Below are positions 1 through 9,847 of a DNA stretch of 36,853 nt, piece after piece. Location of the stretch: the NCBI RefSeq assembly GCF_000286355.1, contig NZ_AJXN01000101.1, positions 1 through 36,853 on the forward strand, given 5' to 3'. The number at the start of each line of letters is the position of its first letter. The first letter of the stretch is position 1. This stretch comes from Kocuria atrinae C3-8 (GTDB lineage: Bacteria > Actinomycetota > Actinomycetes > Actinomycetales > Micrococcaceae). The translations under genes were made by a program, and so were the position numbers. The notes below the pieces were generated by a model, which saw only the letters and a program-made list of their open reading frames with translations, was not told the origin of the DNA and did no database searches.

Positions 1-1
1 T

Positions 2-421
2 GCCGCGGCCGCCGTGTTGCTCTATCTCGGCCTGCGATTGCGTGCGTACCGCGACCCGGAAGGGAGGGGCGGCCGGCGTCGTCGGGCCCCGGCCGACCGC
101 AAGCCGTACGACCCCGTGTGGGGCGTGGGCACCGCGGCGGCGGCCCAGGCCGTGGCGTACTACGGCGCCTTGACCGCGGGCTGGCACGCCGGGCTGGGCG
201 TGGACCAGGTCATGCTGCTCGGGGTGCGCACCACCCAGGAGCCGCTGTGGTTGTGCGTGGCCCAGATCGTGGCCGGAGTGATCCTCATGGTGATCGGCTG
301 GATCGTCGAGAATTGGTGCAAGCTGCCGCCGGAGGACCCTGACGCAGAGAAGGACACCCCGTACGGTGGACGTCAAGACCCTTACGCCACCGGAGAGGGA
401 GGCTATGCCCGACACCAATGA
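2..421 (+). CDS. DUF3180 family membrane protein (5' truncated by window edge)
   Basis: The frame is open from base 2, so the start lies upstream of the window. Of the usual roughly 150-residue DUF3180 protein, about 135-140 residues remain. The visible part has a basic cytoplasmic stretch followed by two hydrophobic segments (around 114-190 and 240-310). It ends in a W-C-K-L-P-P-E-D motif, close to the family's typical C-terminal Trp/Arg-Cys-x-x-Pro-Pro-Asp ending. The function is unknown; DUF3180 proteins are small actinobacterial membrane proteins usually encoded just after folK in a folate gene cluster. The end overlaps the start of the next gene by 17 bases, suggesting translational coupling. 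Family call is confident; function is not known. Confidence 0.75.
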   Translation, partial: AAAAVLLYLGLRLRAYRDPEGRGGRRRRAPADRKPYDPVWGVGTAAAAQAVAYYGALTAGWHAGLGVDQVMLLGVRTTQEPLWLCVAQIVAGVILMVIGWIVENWCKLPPEDPDAEKDTPYGGRQDPYATGEGGYARHQ

Positions 422-920
422 ACTGAGTCCTCAGGGATTGCAGTGGAAACGTGTGTCACCGGACTACATCAAGGTGCGGCTCATTTCCGGCACCATCAGC
501 ACCGTGATCTGGACCGTGATCTTCGGCATTCCGCTGATTCTCGGTTTGCTGGGGATTTGGGGTGACTCGCCGGCGTTGTGGATGTGGTTCCCGCCCGCCG
601 TGGTGCTGGTGTGGGGCCTGATCGACCTGTGCCTGATTCCCCGCCGCGTGCGCGCCATTGGTTACGCGGAGGAGGCGACCGAACTGTGGCTGCGCAAGGG
701 CATCATTTTCCGTAGCGTCACGGTGGTTCCCTACGGTCGCATGCAGTACGTGGATATTAAGACCGGCCCGCTGCTCAACGCGTTCGGCCTGGCCAACCTG
801 ACCCTTCACACGGCGGCGGCGAACACGGACGCGGACCTCCCGGGCCTGCCCCGGGCGGAGGCCGACCGGTTGCGTGAGGAACTCACGCGCCGGGGAGAAG
901 AGCTCATGGTGGGGCTGTGA
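405..920 (+). CDS. PH domain-containing membrane protein (YdbS-like, bPH_2/DUF304)
   Basis: A 171-residue protein. I chose the ATG at 405 because a strong purine-rich ribosome site (GGAGAGGGAGG) sits just before it; an in-frame upstream start at 366 lacks one. Two hydrophobic segments (about residues 30-50 and 58-82) precede a bacterial PH domain with the typical Y-x-E-E-A-T-E-L, L-R-K-G and V-P-Y-G-R-M-Q-Y-V-D pattern. YdbS and its partner YdbT form a pair of bPH_2 membrane proteins; their biochemical role is not established, although Bacillus homologues have been linked to bacteriocin resistance. The next gene encodes the YdbT-like partner and starts on the last base of this stop codon. Confidence 0.85.
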   Translation: MPDTNELSPQGLQWKRVSPDYIKVRLISGTISTVIWTVIFGIPLILGLLGIWGDSPALWMWFPPAVVLVWGLIDLCLIPRRVRAIGYAEEATELWLRKGIIFRSVTVVPYGRMQYVDIKTGPLLNAFGLANLTLHTAAANTDADLPGLPRAEADRLREELTRRGEELMVGL

Positions 921-2651
921 TGAGTGCCCCCGGCATGGACGGACAGACATCAGCCGCCCAGAATCTCGACACCAACCCGCAGCCTGCCGCCGAAGGCGAA
1001 TGGCACCGGGTGCACCCGCTTACCCCCTATGTACGCAGCTGGCTACTCATCGTGGCGCTGGTGTGGGGCGTGGGGAACGTGTTCCTGGACGACGTGCTGG
1101 CCGCGATTGTCTACGGCGATCCGCTGGACGTGGATTTTGCCGGCACGGTTCAGCTCGTCGGTCTCGGCCTGGTCGCCGCGGTGTTGTGCGGCGTGGTCGG
1201 TCTGGTCATCGGCCTGGGCGTGCTCTCGTGGTGGTTCACCCGCTACCAGATCACCCCGGACACGTGCGCTTCCGTAACGGCGCCATCTTCCGCACGCAGC
1301 GCCAGGCTCGGTTGGATCGGGTGCAGGGCATCGACATCGAACGGAAGTTCCTGCCCCGCATCTTCGGCCTGGCCTCCCTGAAATTCGACGTGGCCGACGG
1401 TGGCAGCAGCGCCCTCGAGTTGTCGTACCTGCGCCGCGACAAGGCCCGGGAACTGCGGCACCAATTGCTCGGTGCGGTTCGGGAGGCTTCGCGCTCAGCG
1501 CGACAGCGCAGGATGACGCCAGGGGCGATGCTCGAGACGTTCACGGGCACGACGACGCCGCCGACTCGCCGTCCGCGGCCACCGCACCGGTGGCCGCGGG
1601 TCACCGGCCGGCACCGTGGGACCACTCTCCGCAGGCCCAGGAACAGCGGGCGTTACTCGCCCGGCACGGTTCGCGCTCCGGACTCACAGCAGACGAGGAA
1701 CGTTCCCGCGAAATTCGAGCGGCCCAGCGGCTGGGTCTGCTCACGGACCAGGACGATCAGGATCAACAGCGCCGCGTGTTCACGGTTCCGACCAGTCGGG
1801 TGCTGCTGAGTCTGCTGCTCTCGTGGAGCACGATTTCAGCTGTGTTCTTCGCGATCGTCGCCGTGGTCGTGTGGCGCTGGAACCAGAAGCGCTGCGGGTC
1901 CTGATCCCCAGTTACCTGCCGTGGTGATCATGATCGTCTCCGGTCTCTACAACCGGTTGGAAAGCAGTTGGGGATTCACCCTGAGCCAGGTGCACGTGGG
2001 CGTGCGGGTCCGCTCCGGGCTGCTCAACGAGCGCTCCTCGACCATTCCGGTGGGCCGGGTGCAGGCTCTGCAGGTCTCCAAGCCCATGCTCTGGCGGGTC
2101 TTCGACGGCCACCGGGTCAAGGTCAGCACCGCGGGCAAGGGCGGGATCGACGACATGGAAGGCCTGCGCTCACTCGTGCTTCCCGTCGGATCGCCCGAGA
2201 ACGTTGCGGAGATCCTGGAGCTGGTGTTGCCCCTCGCGGAACCGCCCACGGAACTGGTGCGCGACGGACTCAACGGGATCGACGGAGACCAGGAGTACAC
2301 GATCAGCCCCGCCGGGCTCGCTGGGTGGACCCGTTGACGTGGCGGCGCACGGGATTCGCGATGGATGATGCCGTCCTGGCCATGCGCTGGGGGCGTCTCA
2401 ACCGCAACGTCAGCGTGATTCCGCACCACAAGACGCAGTCACTCGGCCTGCAGCAGGGACCCATCGACCGTCGCATGAGGTTGGCGAGCATCCACGCACA
2501 CATGATTGCCGGACCCGTCACCACCACGATCTACCACCTGGACGTCCAGCAGTCCAAGGAGCTCTTGGCCCGGCAGACGGACCTGGCTCGGTTGGCCAGG
2601 GACCGAGCGAATCACCACGAACTACACCGCTCGCGCGAGGAGATCCAGTGA
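920..2651 (+). CDS. PH domain-containing membrane protein (YdbT-like, tandem bPH_2), frame broken about five times
   Basis: This is the larger partner of the preceding YdbS-like protein. The sequence reads as one YdbT protein only if the frame is changed near 1258, 1485-1500, 1875-1890, about 1915 and about 2320. Each change equals one missing base (for example GGACACG where GGACCACG restores the first PH domain). Joined, it gives an N-terminal TM pair, a first PH domain around 1260-1480, an Ala/Asp/Pro-rich linker, a second TM pair near 1800-1930, and further PH domains (around 1970-2240 and 2340-2560) with the motifs S-G-L-Y-N-R-L and W-G-F-T-L. Start is ATG 920 (GTG 917 is possible), one base over the previous stop. 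It could be a real pseudogene, but the same error type occurs in essential genes nearby, so a sequencing artefact is more likely. Confidence 0.75.
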
Positions 2652-3574
2652 ACGAGCCACAACAGCGCCCGGGACGCCTGGGCGTGGGAATCATCAGCGC
2701 CGGAAAGGTGGGCTCCGTGCTGGGCGCGGCCCTACGCGCTGCCGGCCACGCCGTGGTGGGTGTCTATGCCCACTCCGAGGCCAGCCGGGACCGCGCGGAC
2801 GCTCTGCTTCCGGACGTTCCCGTGCTGGACGTGCCCACCATCGTGGAACGCAGCGAACTGGTGCTGCTGGCCGTGCCGGACGATCAACTGCCGGGCTTGG
2901 TCGAAGGGCTCGGCAAGCTGGGCGCTTGGCAACCGGGTCAGCTGGTCGTCCACACCGCGGGACGCTTCGGAACGGACGTGCTGGAACCGGTGCGAGCGGC
3001 CGGGGGCATCGGTCTGGCCATTCACCCCTCCATGACGTTCACGGGCCTCAGCCTGGACTTGCAACGGCTCACCGACTGCAGCTTCGGCGTGACCGCCGCG
3101 GCTCCTGTCCTGCCCATTGCCCAGGCACTCGTGGTGGAAATGGGAGCGGAGCCCGTGGTGATCGCCGAGGCCGATCGTCCGCTCTACCACTCCGCACTCG
3201 CTCACGGGTCCAATCACGTAATGACGCTGATGGGGCAGTCCATGCAGCTGCTGCATAAGATCGGTGTCGAACATCCCGACCGCATGCTGGGTCCTCTGGT
3301 GCGTGCCACGGTGGACAACGCCCTGGCCTCCGGGGAGAACGCACTGACCGGCCCGGTGGCGCGCGGTGACGTGAGCACGGTGGCCGCCCACGTGGCCGCC
3401 CTGACGGAACTTGCGGGACCGGACGCCGCGGCGTCGTCGGCGGGCCATGACCTGCTCGAGGGCTATCGTGCCCTCGGGAAGCTCACGGCCCAGCGCGCCG
3501 AGGCATCCGGTCGGATCGACGAGACGACATATCGCGCGGTGCTGGCCGCGCTCGAGGGGAAGGACCTTCAGTGA
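2648..3574 (+). CDS. Rossmann-like DUF2520 domain protein (oxidoreductase-like)
   Basis: An intact 308-residue protein starting at GTG 2648, overlapping the previous stop by four bases (GTGA) with GAGGAG upstream. Residues about 12-40 carry a nucleotide-binding Rossmann start, G-V-G-I-I-S-A-G-K-V-G, somewhat unlike the usual G-x-G-x-x-G. Next come the A-V-P-D-D segment typical of NAD(P)-dependent reductases, the H-P-S-M-T-F segment of the family, and a helical DUF2520 C-terminal half with the H-x-S-N-H segment. In actinobacteria this family is commonly encoded directly before panC. A role in pantothenate synthesis (for example as ketopantoate reductase) is an attractive inference from position only. 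It overlaps panC by four bases. Confidence 0.85.
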   Translation: MNEPQQRPGRLGVGIISAGKVGSVLGAALRAAGHAVVGVYAHSEASRDRADALLPDVPVLDVPTIVERSELVLLAVPDDQLPGLVEGLGKLGAWQPGQLVVHTAGRFGTDVLEPVRAAGGIGLAIHPSMTFTGLSLDLQRLTDCSFGVTAAAPVLPIAQALVVEMGAEPVVIAEADRPLYHSALAHGSNHVMTLMGQSMQLLHKIGVEHPDRMLGPLVRATVDNALASGENALTGPVARGDVSTVAAHVAALTELAGPDAAASSAGHDLLEGYRALGKLTAQRAEASGRIDETTYRAVLAALEGKDLQ

Positions 3575-4413
3575 CTCAACCCGTGGTGTGCACCACCGTT
3601 GGCGAGATGCGAGAAGCACTCGAATCGCGCGTGGCGCAGGGCGTCACCAGCGTGGGTTTGTTCCCGACCATGGGAGCGTTGCACGACGGTCATCTCCGGA
3701 TCGCGCAGACCGCGCGCCAGGAAAATCAACTGGTTGTGGTTTCCGTATTCGTGAACCCGCTCCAGTTCGGGCCCAACGAGGACTTCGACAGCTACCCGCG
3801 CCAGCTCGGGCAGGATGTCGCCGCTCTCGCCGAGACCGGGGTGGACCTGGTGTTCGCACCGAGCACCGAGGAAATGTACCCGGGTGGCGTTCCCGTGGTC
3901 TCGGTGACCTCCGGCCAGGCTGGTTCCGTCCTGGAAGGCGCCACCCGTCCAGGCCATTTCGACGGCGCGCTCACCGTGGTCAACAAACTCTTCACCATCC
4001 TTCAGCCCGGCCCCGGTGTCGAGTTCCGCGCGTACTTCGGTGAGAAGGACGCCCAACAATTGCTACTCATGCAAAGAATGGTGCGTGATTTCAATCACCG
4101 CGTAGAAATTCGGCCGGTGCCCATCGTGCGCTCGGACGCGGGCCTCGCGCTGTCCTCCCGTAACCAGTACTTGAGCACCGACGACGCCGCTCACGGCCTT
4201 GTCCTCAACCGCACCTTGCACTCGCTGGCGGCGGGCGAAGTCACCCTGAACCAGGCCCGCGAGCGAATCGACGCGGAGCCCGGGGTAAAACTGGATTACC
4301 TGGTGACGGTGGACCCGGATACGCTCGCGGAGGTCCCACCGCGAGCCGGGGCGCTGGCGCTGACCGCCGCATGGGTGGGCCCCACCCGCCTGATCGACAA
4401 CATGAAGATTTGA
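3571..4413 (+). CDS. panC: Pantothenate synthetase PanC
   Basis: An intact 280-residue cytoplasmic enzyme that condenses pantoate and beta-alanine with ATP hydrolysis to give pantothenate (vitamin B5, precursor of coenzyme A). Visible motifs are the ATP-binding P-T-M-G-A-L-H-D-G-H-L near residue 31, F-V-N-P-L-Q-F, the E-D-F-D-x-Y-P-R pantoate-binding segment, Y-F-G-E-K-D, and the KMSKS-like S-S-R-N-Q-Y-L-S. Length is normal. It starts at GTG 3571, overlapping the DUF2520 stop by four bases, and lysS follows after 23 bases, so the whole block is probably one transcript. Confidence 0.96.
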   Translation: MTQPVVCTTVGEMREALESRVAQGVTSVGLFPTMGALHDGHLRIAQTARQENQLVVVSVFVNPLQFGPNEDFDSYPRQLGQDVAALAETGVDLVFAPSTEEMYPGGVPVVSVTSGQAGSVLEGATRPGHFDGALTVVNKLFTILQPGPGVEFRAYFGEKDAQQLLLMQRMVRDFNHRVEIRPVPIVRSDAGLALSSRNQYLSTDDAAHGLVLNRTLHSLAAGEVTLNQARERIDAEPGVKLDYLVTVDPDTLAEVPPRAGALALTAAWVGPTRLIDNMKI

Positions 4414-4436
4414 TCTGACCGCTATCCTGGAGAATT

Positions 4437-5958
4437 GTGACCGAGCAGCGAGAAAACACCACAGCAGCAGATTCCACCCCGGAGCTTTCCGAGCACGAAT
4501 TGAACGACCAAATGGCGTTCCGTGCCGCCAAGCGAAAGGCCATCGAGGAATCGGGTGTTTCCCCCTACCCGGTGGGAGTGGGCCGCACCCATTCCCTGGC
4601 TGAGGTGCGCGCAGGCTACGAGCACCTCGAGGCCGGCGAGGAAACCGAGGACGTGGTCACGGTAGCCGGGCGTGTGATCCACGTGCGTAATACCGGCAAG
4701 CTGTGCTTCGGCACCTTGCAAGAGGGCGGCGGCACCCGGCTGCAGGTCATGATCTCCAAGGCCAACGTGGGCGAGGACGCCTGGCGGCCTGGAAGGCCAG
4801 GTGGACCTGGGAGACTTCGTGGCCGTGACCGGTCGCGTGATCAGCTCCAGGCGCGGTGAACTGTCCGTCATGGCCGATTCTTGGCGCATGGCCTCCAAGG
4901 CACTGCGCCCGCTGCCCACCCTGCACAAGGAACTCAACGAAGAGACCCGCGTGCGTCAGCGTTACCTGGACCTGATCGTGCGCCCGCAGGCTCGTGACGT
5001 GGTGCTGACACGCTCCCTGATCACGCGCACCGTGCGTCGTGTTCTGGAGGAGCGCGGGTACATCGAAATCGAAACCCCCATGCTGCAGCTCATTCATGGT
5101 GGGGCCGCCGCGCGACCTTTCGAAACGCATCTCAACGCGTTCGATCAGGACATGACGCTGCGCATTGCCACCGAGCTGTATTTGAAGCGCGCCGTAGTGG
5201 GCGGTATTGAAAAGGTCTTCGAGCTCGGACGGGTATTCCGTAATGAAGGCGTGGATTCAACCCACAGCCCGGAGTTCACCACCCTGGAAGCCTACGAAGC
5301 CTACGCGGATCAATTCGTGATGGCCGACCGGATCAAAGAAATCATTCAGGCCTGCGCCTCTGCATTGGGTGTTGACGGTATTGATACTGATCAGGGCCGT
5401 ATTGAGCTCTTCGGTGAGTGGGAGTGGGTTTCCGTCTACCCCGCACTATCGGAAGCAGTTGGGCAGGAAATCTCCCCGGATACTCCCGCAGAAACCCTCC
5501 GTGAGATCGCCCAGCAGCGTGAGATCTCGGTTGATTCGGCGTGGGATGCGGAAAAGCTTGTGGTCGAGCTGTTCGGGGAAATTGTCGAACCGAACTTGAT
5601 CCAGCCCACATTTGTTTATGATTACCCGCCCTCGGCCCAGCCGTTGGCTCGTCAGCACCGGGAGAAGCCCGGACTCATTGAAGCCTGGGACCTGATCATC
5701 GGTGGTATGGAACGCGGTACCGCATTCTCCGAATTGATCGACCCCGTGATCCAGCGCGAGCGTCTCACGGAGCAGTCCTCCAAGTCTGCCGCCGGCGACG
5801 AGGAGGCCATGCAGTTGGATGACGACTTCCTGCGGGCCCTGGAGTACGGCGCGCCGCCCATGGGTGGACTCGGACTGGGCCTGGACCGCTTGATCATGCT
5901 GTTCACCAATCTGGGGATCAGGGAGACCATCCTGTTCCCGCTCATGAAGCCCGAATGA
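4437..5958 (+). CDS. lysS: Lysine--tRNA ligase (class II), two missing bases near 4780-4800
   Basis: Charges tRNA-Lys with lysine; essential. It starts at GTG 4437 with CTGGAG upstream. The N-terminal part reads in one frame to about 4780 and the rest in another from about 4800. Restoring one C to each of two C runs (GACGCCTGG and AGGCCAGG) joins them seamlessly, giving a normal-sized protein of about 507 residues. The anticodon-binding OB fold lies in the first third, followed by class II motif 2 (G-R-V-F-R-N-E-G) and motif 3 (G-L-G-L-G-L-D-R-L) and a standard R-E-T-I-L-F-P end. An essential enzyme cannot be a pseudogene unless a second copy exists, so the breaks are probably data errors. 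tRNA-Lys(UUU) lies elsewhere in this window at 25977. Confidence 0.95.
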
Positions 5959-6017
5959 GCGCGTACCAGCAGGTAAGTGCCAGTGACCGTTCAGGGCAGT
6001 AGGGGACAATAACCGCC

Positions 6018-6281
6018 ATGGAGTATCTTTCCGTTTTCTTGCCCTCTCTCGGTGTGGGCCTCATTTTCTACTTGGTCATGCGCTGGCTTTTCCGCGGTGA
6101 CAGGGCAGAACGTTCCGCACAGGCAAATGTGGAACAGGACGCCGAGCGTTGGTATGAAGATCTCAAGGAGCGCGAGGGTGATCAGGTTCCCTTTGGCTAC
6201 CAAGAAGTAAGCTCTAAGAAGAAACGCGGATTAGAGCTCAAGAACTCCATTCCGATCAGGGATACCCCGCAGGATAAATAA
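6018..6281 (+). CDS. Small single-pass membrane protein, unknown function
   Basis: An 87-residue protein starting at ATG 6018, 59 bases after lysS. One hydrophobic segment (residues about 5-22) is followed by a charged, Glu/Lys-rich cytoplasmic tail with predicted helical character and a basic K-K-K-R patch. No recognised domain. Small proteins of this type sit after lysS in related Micrococcaceae as far as I recall, but no function is known. The ribosome site is weak. The coding case rests on an uninterrupted frame, the clear membrane-plus-tail layout, and position. Confidence 0.6.
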   Translation: MEYLSVFLPSLGVGLIFYLVMRWLFRGDRAERSAQANVEQDAERWYEDLKEREGDQVPFGYQEVSSKKKRGLELKNSIPIRDTPQDK

Positions 6282-6541
6282 CACCGCACGTTTATCTCAT
6301 CGTGACATTAGAGAATAATCATGTCATGATAGGAGCGCGTGAAACACTCGTGTTCTTGTCTGCTTATCATCGTGTGATCTGATCAATATTCAGATCGTCG
6401 CACGTGAATAGGGACTATTCGGGGGACAGGTTCACGCGTATTGACACGATGTGTGTCTATCCGCCCGGAGAGCACGCATGACACCCAATGTCTCACTAAT
6501 TTTTGACATGACCCCTTGACGGGTGATGAGGAGGATCCGAC
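6282..6541. promoter_or_regulatory. Dyad-rich AT-rich control region upstream of lsr2
   Basis: This 260-base gap is clearly more AT-rich than its surroundings and contains no gene. It holds several short perfect inverted repeats: TCATG-T-CATGA at 6319-6329, GATCTGA-N7-TCAGATC at 6376-6396 (flanked by CGTG and CACG), and GAATAG-GGA-CTATTC at 6406-6420. TTGACA hexamers occur at 6441 and 6503. A GAGGAGG ribosome site sits just before lsr2. Lsr2 prefers AT-rich DNA and its homologues can repress their own genes, so autoregulation is plausible but inferred. I could not assign a convincing -10 box. Confidence 0.5.
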
Positions 6542-6872
6542 ATGGCACAGACAGTCAAGATCATTCTTGAAGATGACATCGATGGCGGTTCCGCAGATGA
6601 GACCATTCGCTTTGGTCTCGACGGCGGACAGTACGAGATCGATTTGAATTCCGCTAACGCCACCAAGCTGCGCGAAGCATTGCGTCCTTACGTTTCCAAG
6701 GCCCGCCGCGCCTCGGCCAAGACCAACCGCGGTGCCACCACGCGCCCCACCCGTTCGCAACCCCGAGACCCCCAAGATTCGCGCGTGGGCCAAGGAACAG
6801 GGATTCCAGGTGTCCGATCGTGGACGTATCCACCAGGACATCCAGGACAAGTACTACGACGCTCACAAGTAA
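6542..6872 (+). CDS. lsr2: Lsr2 family nucleoid-associated protein (frame break near 6755)
   Basis: An H-NS-like actinobacterial protein of about 110 residues that bridges AT-rich DNA and silences horizontally acquired genes. ATG 6542 follows GAGGAGG. The N-terminal dimerisation domain is intact (M-A-Q-T-V, D-D-I-D-G-G, Y-E-I-D-L, Y-V-S-K-A-R-R). After the Thr/Arg linker the frame must shift at about 6755; in the new frame the DNA-binding domain reads N-P-E-T-P-K-I-R-A-W-A with the minor-groove R-G-R hook (D-R-G-R-I) and ends at TAA 6870-6872. The shift equals two missing bases, for example a GGG run reduced to G. Without it the protein would lose its DNA-binding domain. Confidence 0.93.
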
Positions 6873-6960
6873 GCAGGGATCTGATCCGCTGAGGGGAGAG
6901 TACGACTCGGCGCAGATCTGATGCCTGATTCGGGAATGGCGTTTCCCAGCGGGCAGCCTC

Positions 6961-6996
6961 ACGGCCGGAGTGCACCATCAGGTGCGCTCCGGCCGT
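6961..6996 (+). terminator. Hairpin terminator after lsr2
   Basis: A 16-base arm (6961-6976) and its near-perfect complement (6981-6996) with an ATCA loop form a very stable GC-rich stem with one G-T pair. No T-run follows, as is common for actinobacterial terminators. It separates lsr2 from clpC. Confidence 0.7.
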
Positions 6997-7032
6997 TGCC
7001 GTTGCCGGGCACAACAGGGTTTAGCTCTGGGC

Positions 7033-7054
7033 TATACATCGTGCGCCAGCGGCG
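7033..7054 (+). promoter_or_regulatory. Candidate clpC promoter element and ClgR-like site
   Basis: TATACA at 7033-7038 is a possible -10 box, although no good -35 lies at the right distance. Right after it, CGC-CAGCG-GCG at 7044-7054 matches the CGC-N5-GCG core of ClgR operators, which control clp genes in actinobacteria. Both are short, so chance is possible. A site downstream of a -10 box would suit repression rather than the activation ClgR usually gives, which lowers confidence. Confidence 0.3.
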
Positions 7055-7119
7055 AACAGTGCCCAGAAACGGCCGTGAGGTGCCTAGCATCGTTGGCAGA
7101 GATCAATGAAGGAGTATCC

Positions 7120-9734
7120 ATGTTCGAACGCTTCACCGACCGCGCCCGCCGGGTCGTGGTGCTGGCCCAGGAAGAGGCCAGGATGCTCAACCACAACTAC
7201 ATCGGTACCGAGCACCTGCTGCTCGGTTTGATTCACGAGGGCGAAGGCGTAGCAGCCAAGGCCCTCGACTCGATGGGCATCACCCTGAGCTCGGCGCGCG
7301 AACAAGTACAAGACATCATCGGACCGGGACAGCAGGCACCCTCCGGTCACATTCCCTTCACACCCCGTGCCAAGAAGGTGTTGGAGCACTCACTGCGCGA
7401 AGCATTGCAGCTGGGTCACAACTACATCGGCACCGAACACATCCTGCTGGGCATCATTCGTGCCGGCGAGGGTGTGGCATCCCAGGTTCTGATCAAGCTG
7501 GGTGCTGACCCCGCCAAGGTGCGGGCAACGGTGCTCGAGCTGATTTCGGGCTACCAGTCCGGCAACTCCGGTGGCGAGAAAGAAGCCGCCGGTGTCGGCA
7601 CCGGTGGCCGCGCTGAGGGCACCCCTGCGGGTTCCGCGGTGTTGGACCAGTTCGGTCGCAACCTGACCGCAGCCGCACGCGAGTCCAAGCTTGACCCGGT
7701 CATCGGCCGGTACAAGGAAATGGAACGCGTGATGCAGGTGCTTTCACGCCGCACCAAGAACAACCCCGTGCTGATCGGTGAACCCGGTGTCGGTAAGACC
7801 GCAGTGGTCGAGGGCTTGGCCCAGGCGATCGTGCGCGGAGACGTGCCCGAGACGCTCAAGGACAAGCACCTCTACACCTTGGACCTCGGTTCGCTGGTGG
7901 CCGGTTCGCGCTACCGCGGTGACTTCGAAGAGCGCCTCAAGAAGGTGCTCAAGGAGATCCGTACGCGCGGTGACATCATCCTGTTCATTGACGAGATCCA
8001 CACTCTGGTGGGTGCGGGTGCCGCCGAGGGCGCTATCGATGCTGCCTCGATCCTCAAGCCCATGCTGGCTCGCGGTGAGCTCCAGACCATTGGTGCCACC
8101 ACGCTGGACGAGTACCGCAAACACATCGAGAAGGACGCCGCCCTGGAGCGTCGTTTCCAGCCCATCCAGGTGGATGAGCCTTCCGAGGCGCACGCCGTGG
8201 AGATCCTCAAGGGTCTGCGCGACAAGTACGAGGCACACCACCGCGTGTCCATCACGGACGAGGCGCTGGAAGCCGCCGTGCACATGTCCGCTCGCTACGT
8301 GTCCGACCGGTTCCTCCCGGACAAGGCCATCGACCTGATCGACGAGGCCGGTGCCCGCCTGCGCATCAAGCGCATGACGCTCCGCCGGAGATCAAGGCCC
8401 TGGACGAGAAGATCGCGGACACCAAGCGCGCCAAGGAAGCCGCCATCGACGGCCAGGAGTACGAGAAGGCCGCCTCGCTGCGCGATGACGAGCAGAAGCT
8501 CATCAACGAGCGCGAGGAGAAGGACAAGGCCTGGCGCGACGGCGACGACCAGATCTCCGAGGTCACCCCCGAGGTCATCTCGGACGTCCTGTCCGCGTCC
8601 ACAGGTGTGCCCGTGTACAAGCTTTCGGAAGAAGAGTCCGGTCGCTTGCTGCACATGGAGGACGAGCTGCACAAGCGCGTCATCGGTCAGAACGAGGCCA
8701 TCAAGGCGCTGTCCCGCTCGATCCGCCGTACCCGTGCGGGTCTGAAGGATCCGCGCCGTCCGGGTGGCTCGTTCATCTTCGCCGGTCCCACCGGTGTCGG
8801 TAAGACCGAGCTGGCCAAGGCACTCGCGGAGTTCCTGTTCGGTGATGAGAACGCCCTGATCACCCTGGACATGTCCGAGTACCAGGAGAAGCACACGGTC
8901 TCGCGACTGTTCGGTGCCCCTCCGGGTTACGTGGGCTACGAAGAGGGCGGACAGCTCACCGAGAAGGTGCGCCGCAAGCCGTTCTCCGTGGTGCTCTTCG
9001 ACGAGGTCGAGAAGGCACACCAGGACTTGTTCAACTCGCTGCTGCAGATCCTCGAGGACGGTCGCCTGACCGACTCGCAGGGCCGCGTGGTGGACTTCAA
9101 GAACACGGTGATCATCATGACCACCAACCTGGGTACCAAGGACATCTCGCGCACCGTGCCCGTTGGCTTCCAGGCCACCGGGGATGTGTCGACCTCCTAC
9201 GACCGGATGCAGGCCAAGGTTCAGGAGGAGCTCAAGGAGCACTTCCGTCCCGAGTTCCTCAACCGCGTCGACGAGACCATCGTGTTCCCGCAGCTGAGCC
9301 AGACCGAGATCCTCAAGATCGTGGATCTGTTCGTGGCGCGCTTGCAGCAGCGTCTGCGCGAGCAGGACATGTCCATCTCGCTCACGGATGCCGCCAAGGT
9401 GCTCATGTCGGAGAAGGGCTACGACCCGGCCATGGGCGCTCGTCCGTTGCGCCGTGCGGTGCAGCGTGAGATCGAGGACCAGCTGTCCGAGAAGATCCTG
9501 TTCGGTGAGATCTCCTCCGGTGAGAAGATCACCGTGGATGTCGAGGGTGAAGGTGACGAGCGTACGTTCACGTTCTCATCCACCCCCATGTCCGAGCTCT
9601 CGGACGAGGAACTGGACGAGATCCACAACACGCCGTCATTGACAGACAACGACGACAGCGAGTCCGGTAGGGACGTACCCCGCTCACCCAACACGGGTGG
9701 CTTCGGGGACGGCCCCGCCCAGGCCCAGGCCTAG
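7120..9734 (+). CDS. clpC: ATP-dependent Clp protease ATP-binding subunit ClpC (one missing base near 8383)
   Basis: Hexameric AAA+ unfoldase that feeds substrates to ClpP; also a target of anti-mycobacterial peptides in relatives. ATG 7120 follows GAAGGAG. Order: double Clp-N repeat (residues about 1-145), a linker, AAA-1 with Walker A G-E-P-G-V-G-K-T and D-E-I-H, a middle domain with a UVR-like E-Y-E-K-A-A-S-L-R segment, AAA-2 with G-P-T-G-V-G-K-T-E, then the D2-small domain and an acidic, disordered C-terminal tail. Near 8383, ACGCTCC should read ACGGCTCC; adding the G joins the halves into about 872 residues, normal for ClpC. Strong hairpins flank the gene on both sides, so it is probably transcribed alone. 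Confidence 0.96.
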
Positions 9735-9755
9735 GCGAACCGACCTCAGCAACGT

Positions 9756-9802
9756 CGCGAGCGGCGTCGGAATCCTTACGGGGATTGCCGACGCCGCTCG
9801 CG
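9756..9802 (+). terminator. Hairpin terminator after clpC
   Basis: A perfect 15-base inverted repeat (arms 9756-9770 and 9788-9802) lies 21 bases after the clpC stop and is followed by GCGTTTAA. It is strongly predicted to fold and fits a factor-independent terminator with a short T-run. Confidence 0.75.
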
Positions 9803-9847
9803 GCGTTTAACCCGCGTCTCGCCAAGGCCGCGGCGTACAGTTTTGGC

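Noticed and set aside
920-2651. YdbT-like gene as a genuine pseudogene
   Set aside because: The same kind of single-base loss breaks essential lysS and other core genes nearby, so sequence error is the better explanation.
2732-3619. Long minus-strand open frame opposite the DUF2520 gene
   Set aside because: Codon pattern and composition are those of an antisense shadow in high-GC DNA; the plus-strand gene is a clear family member.
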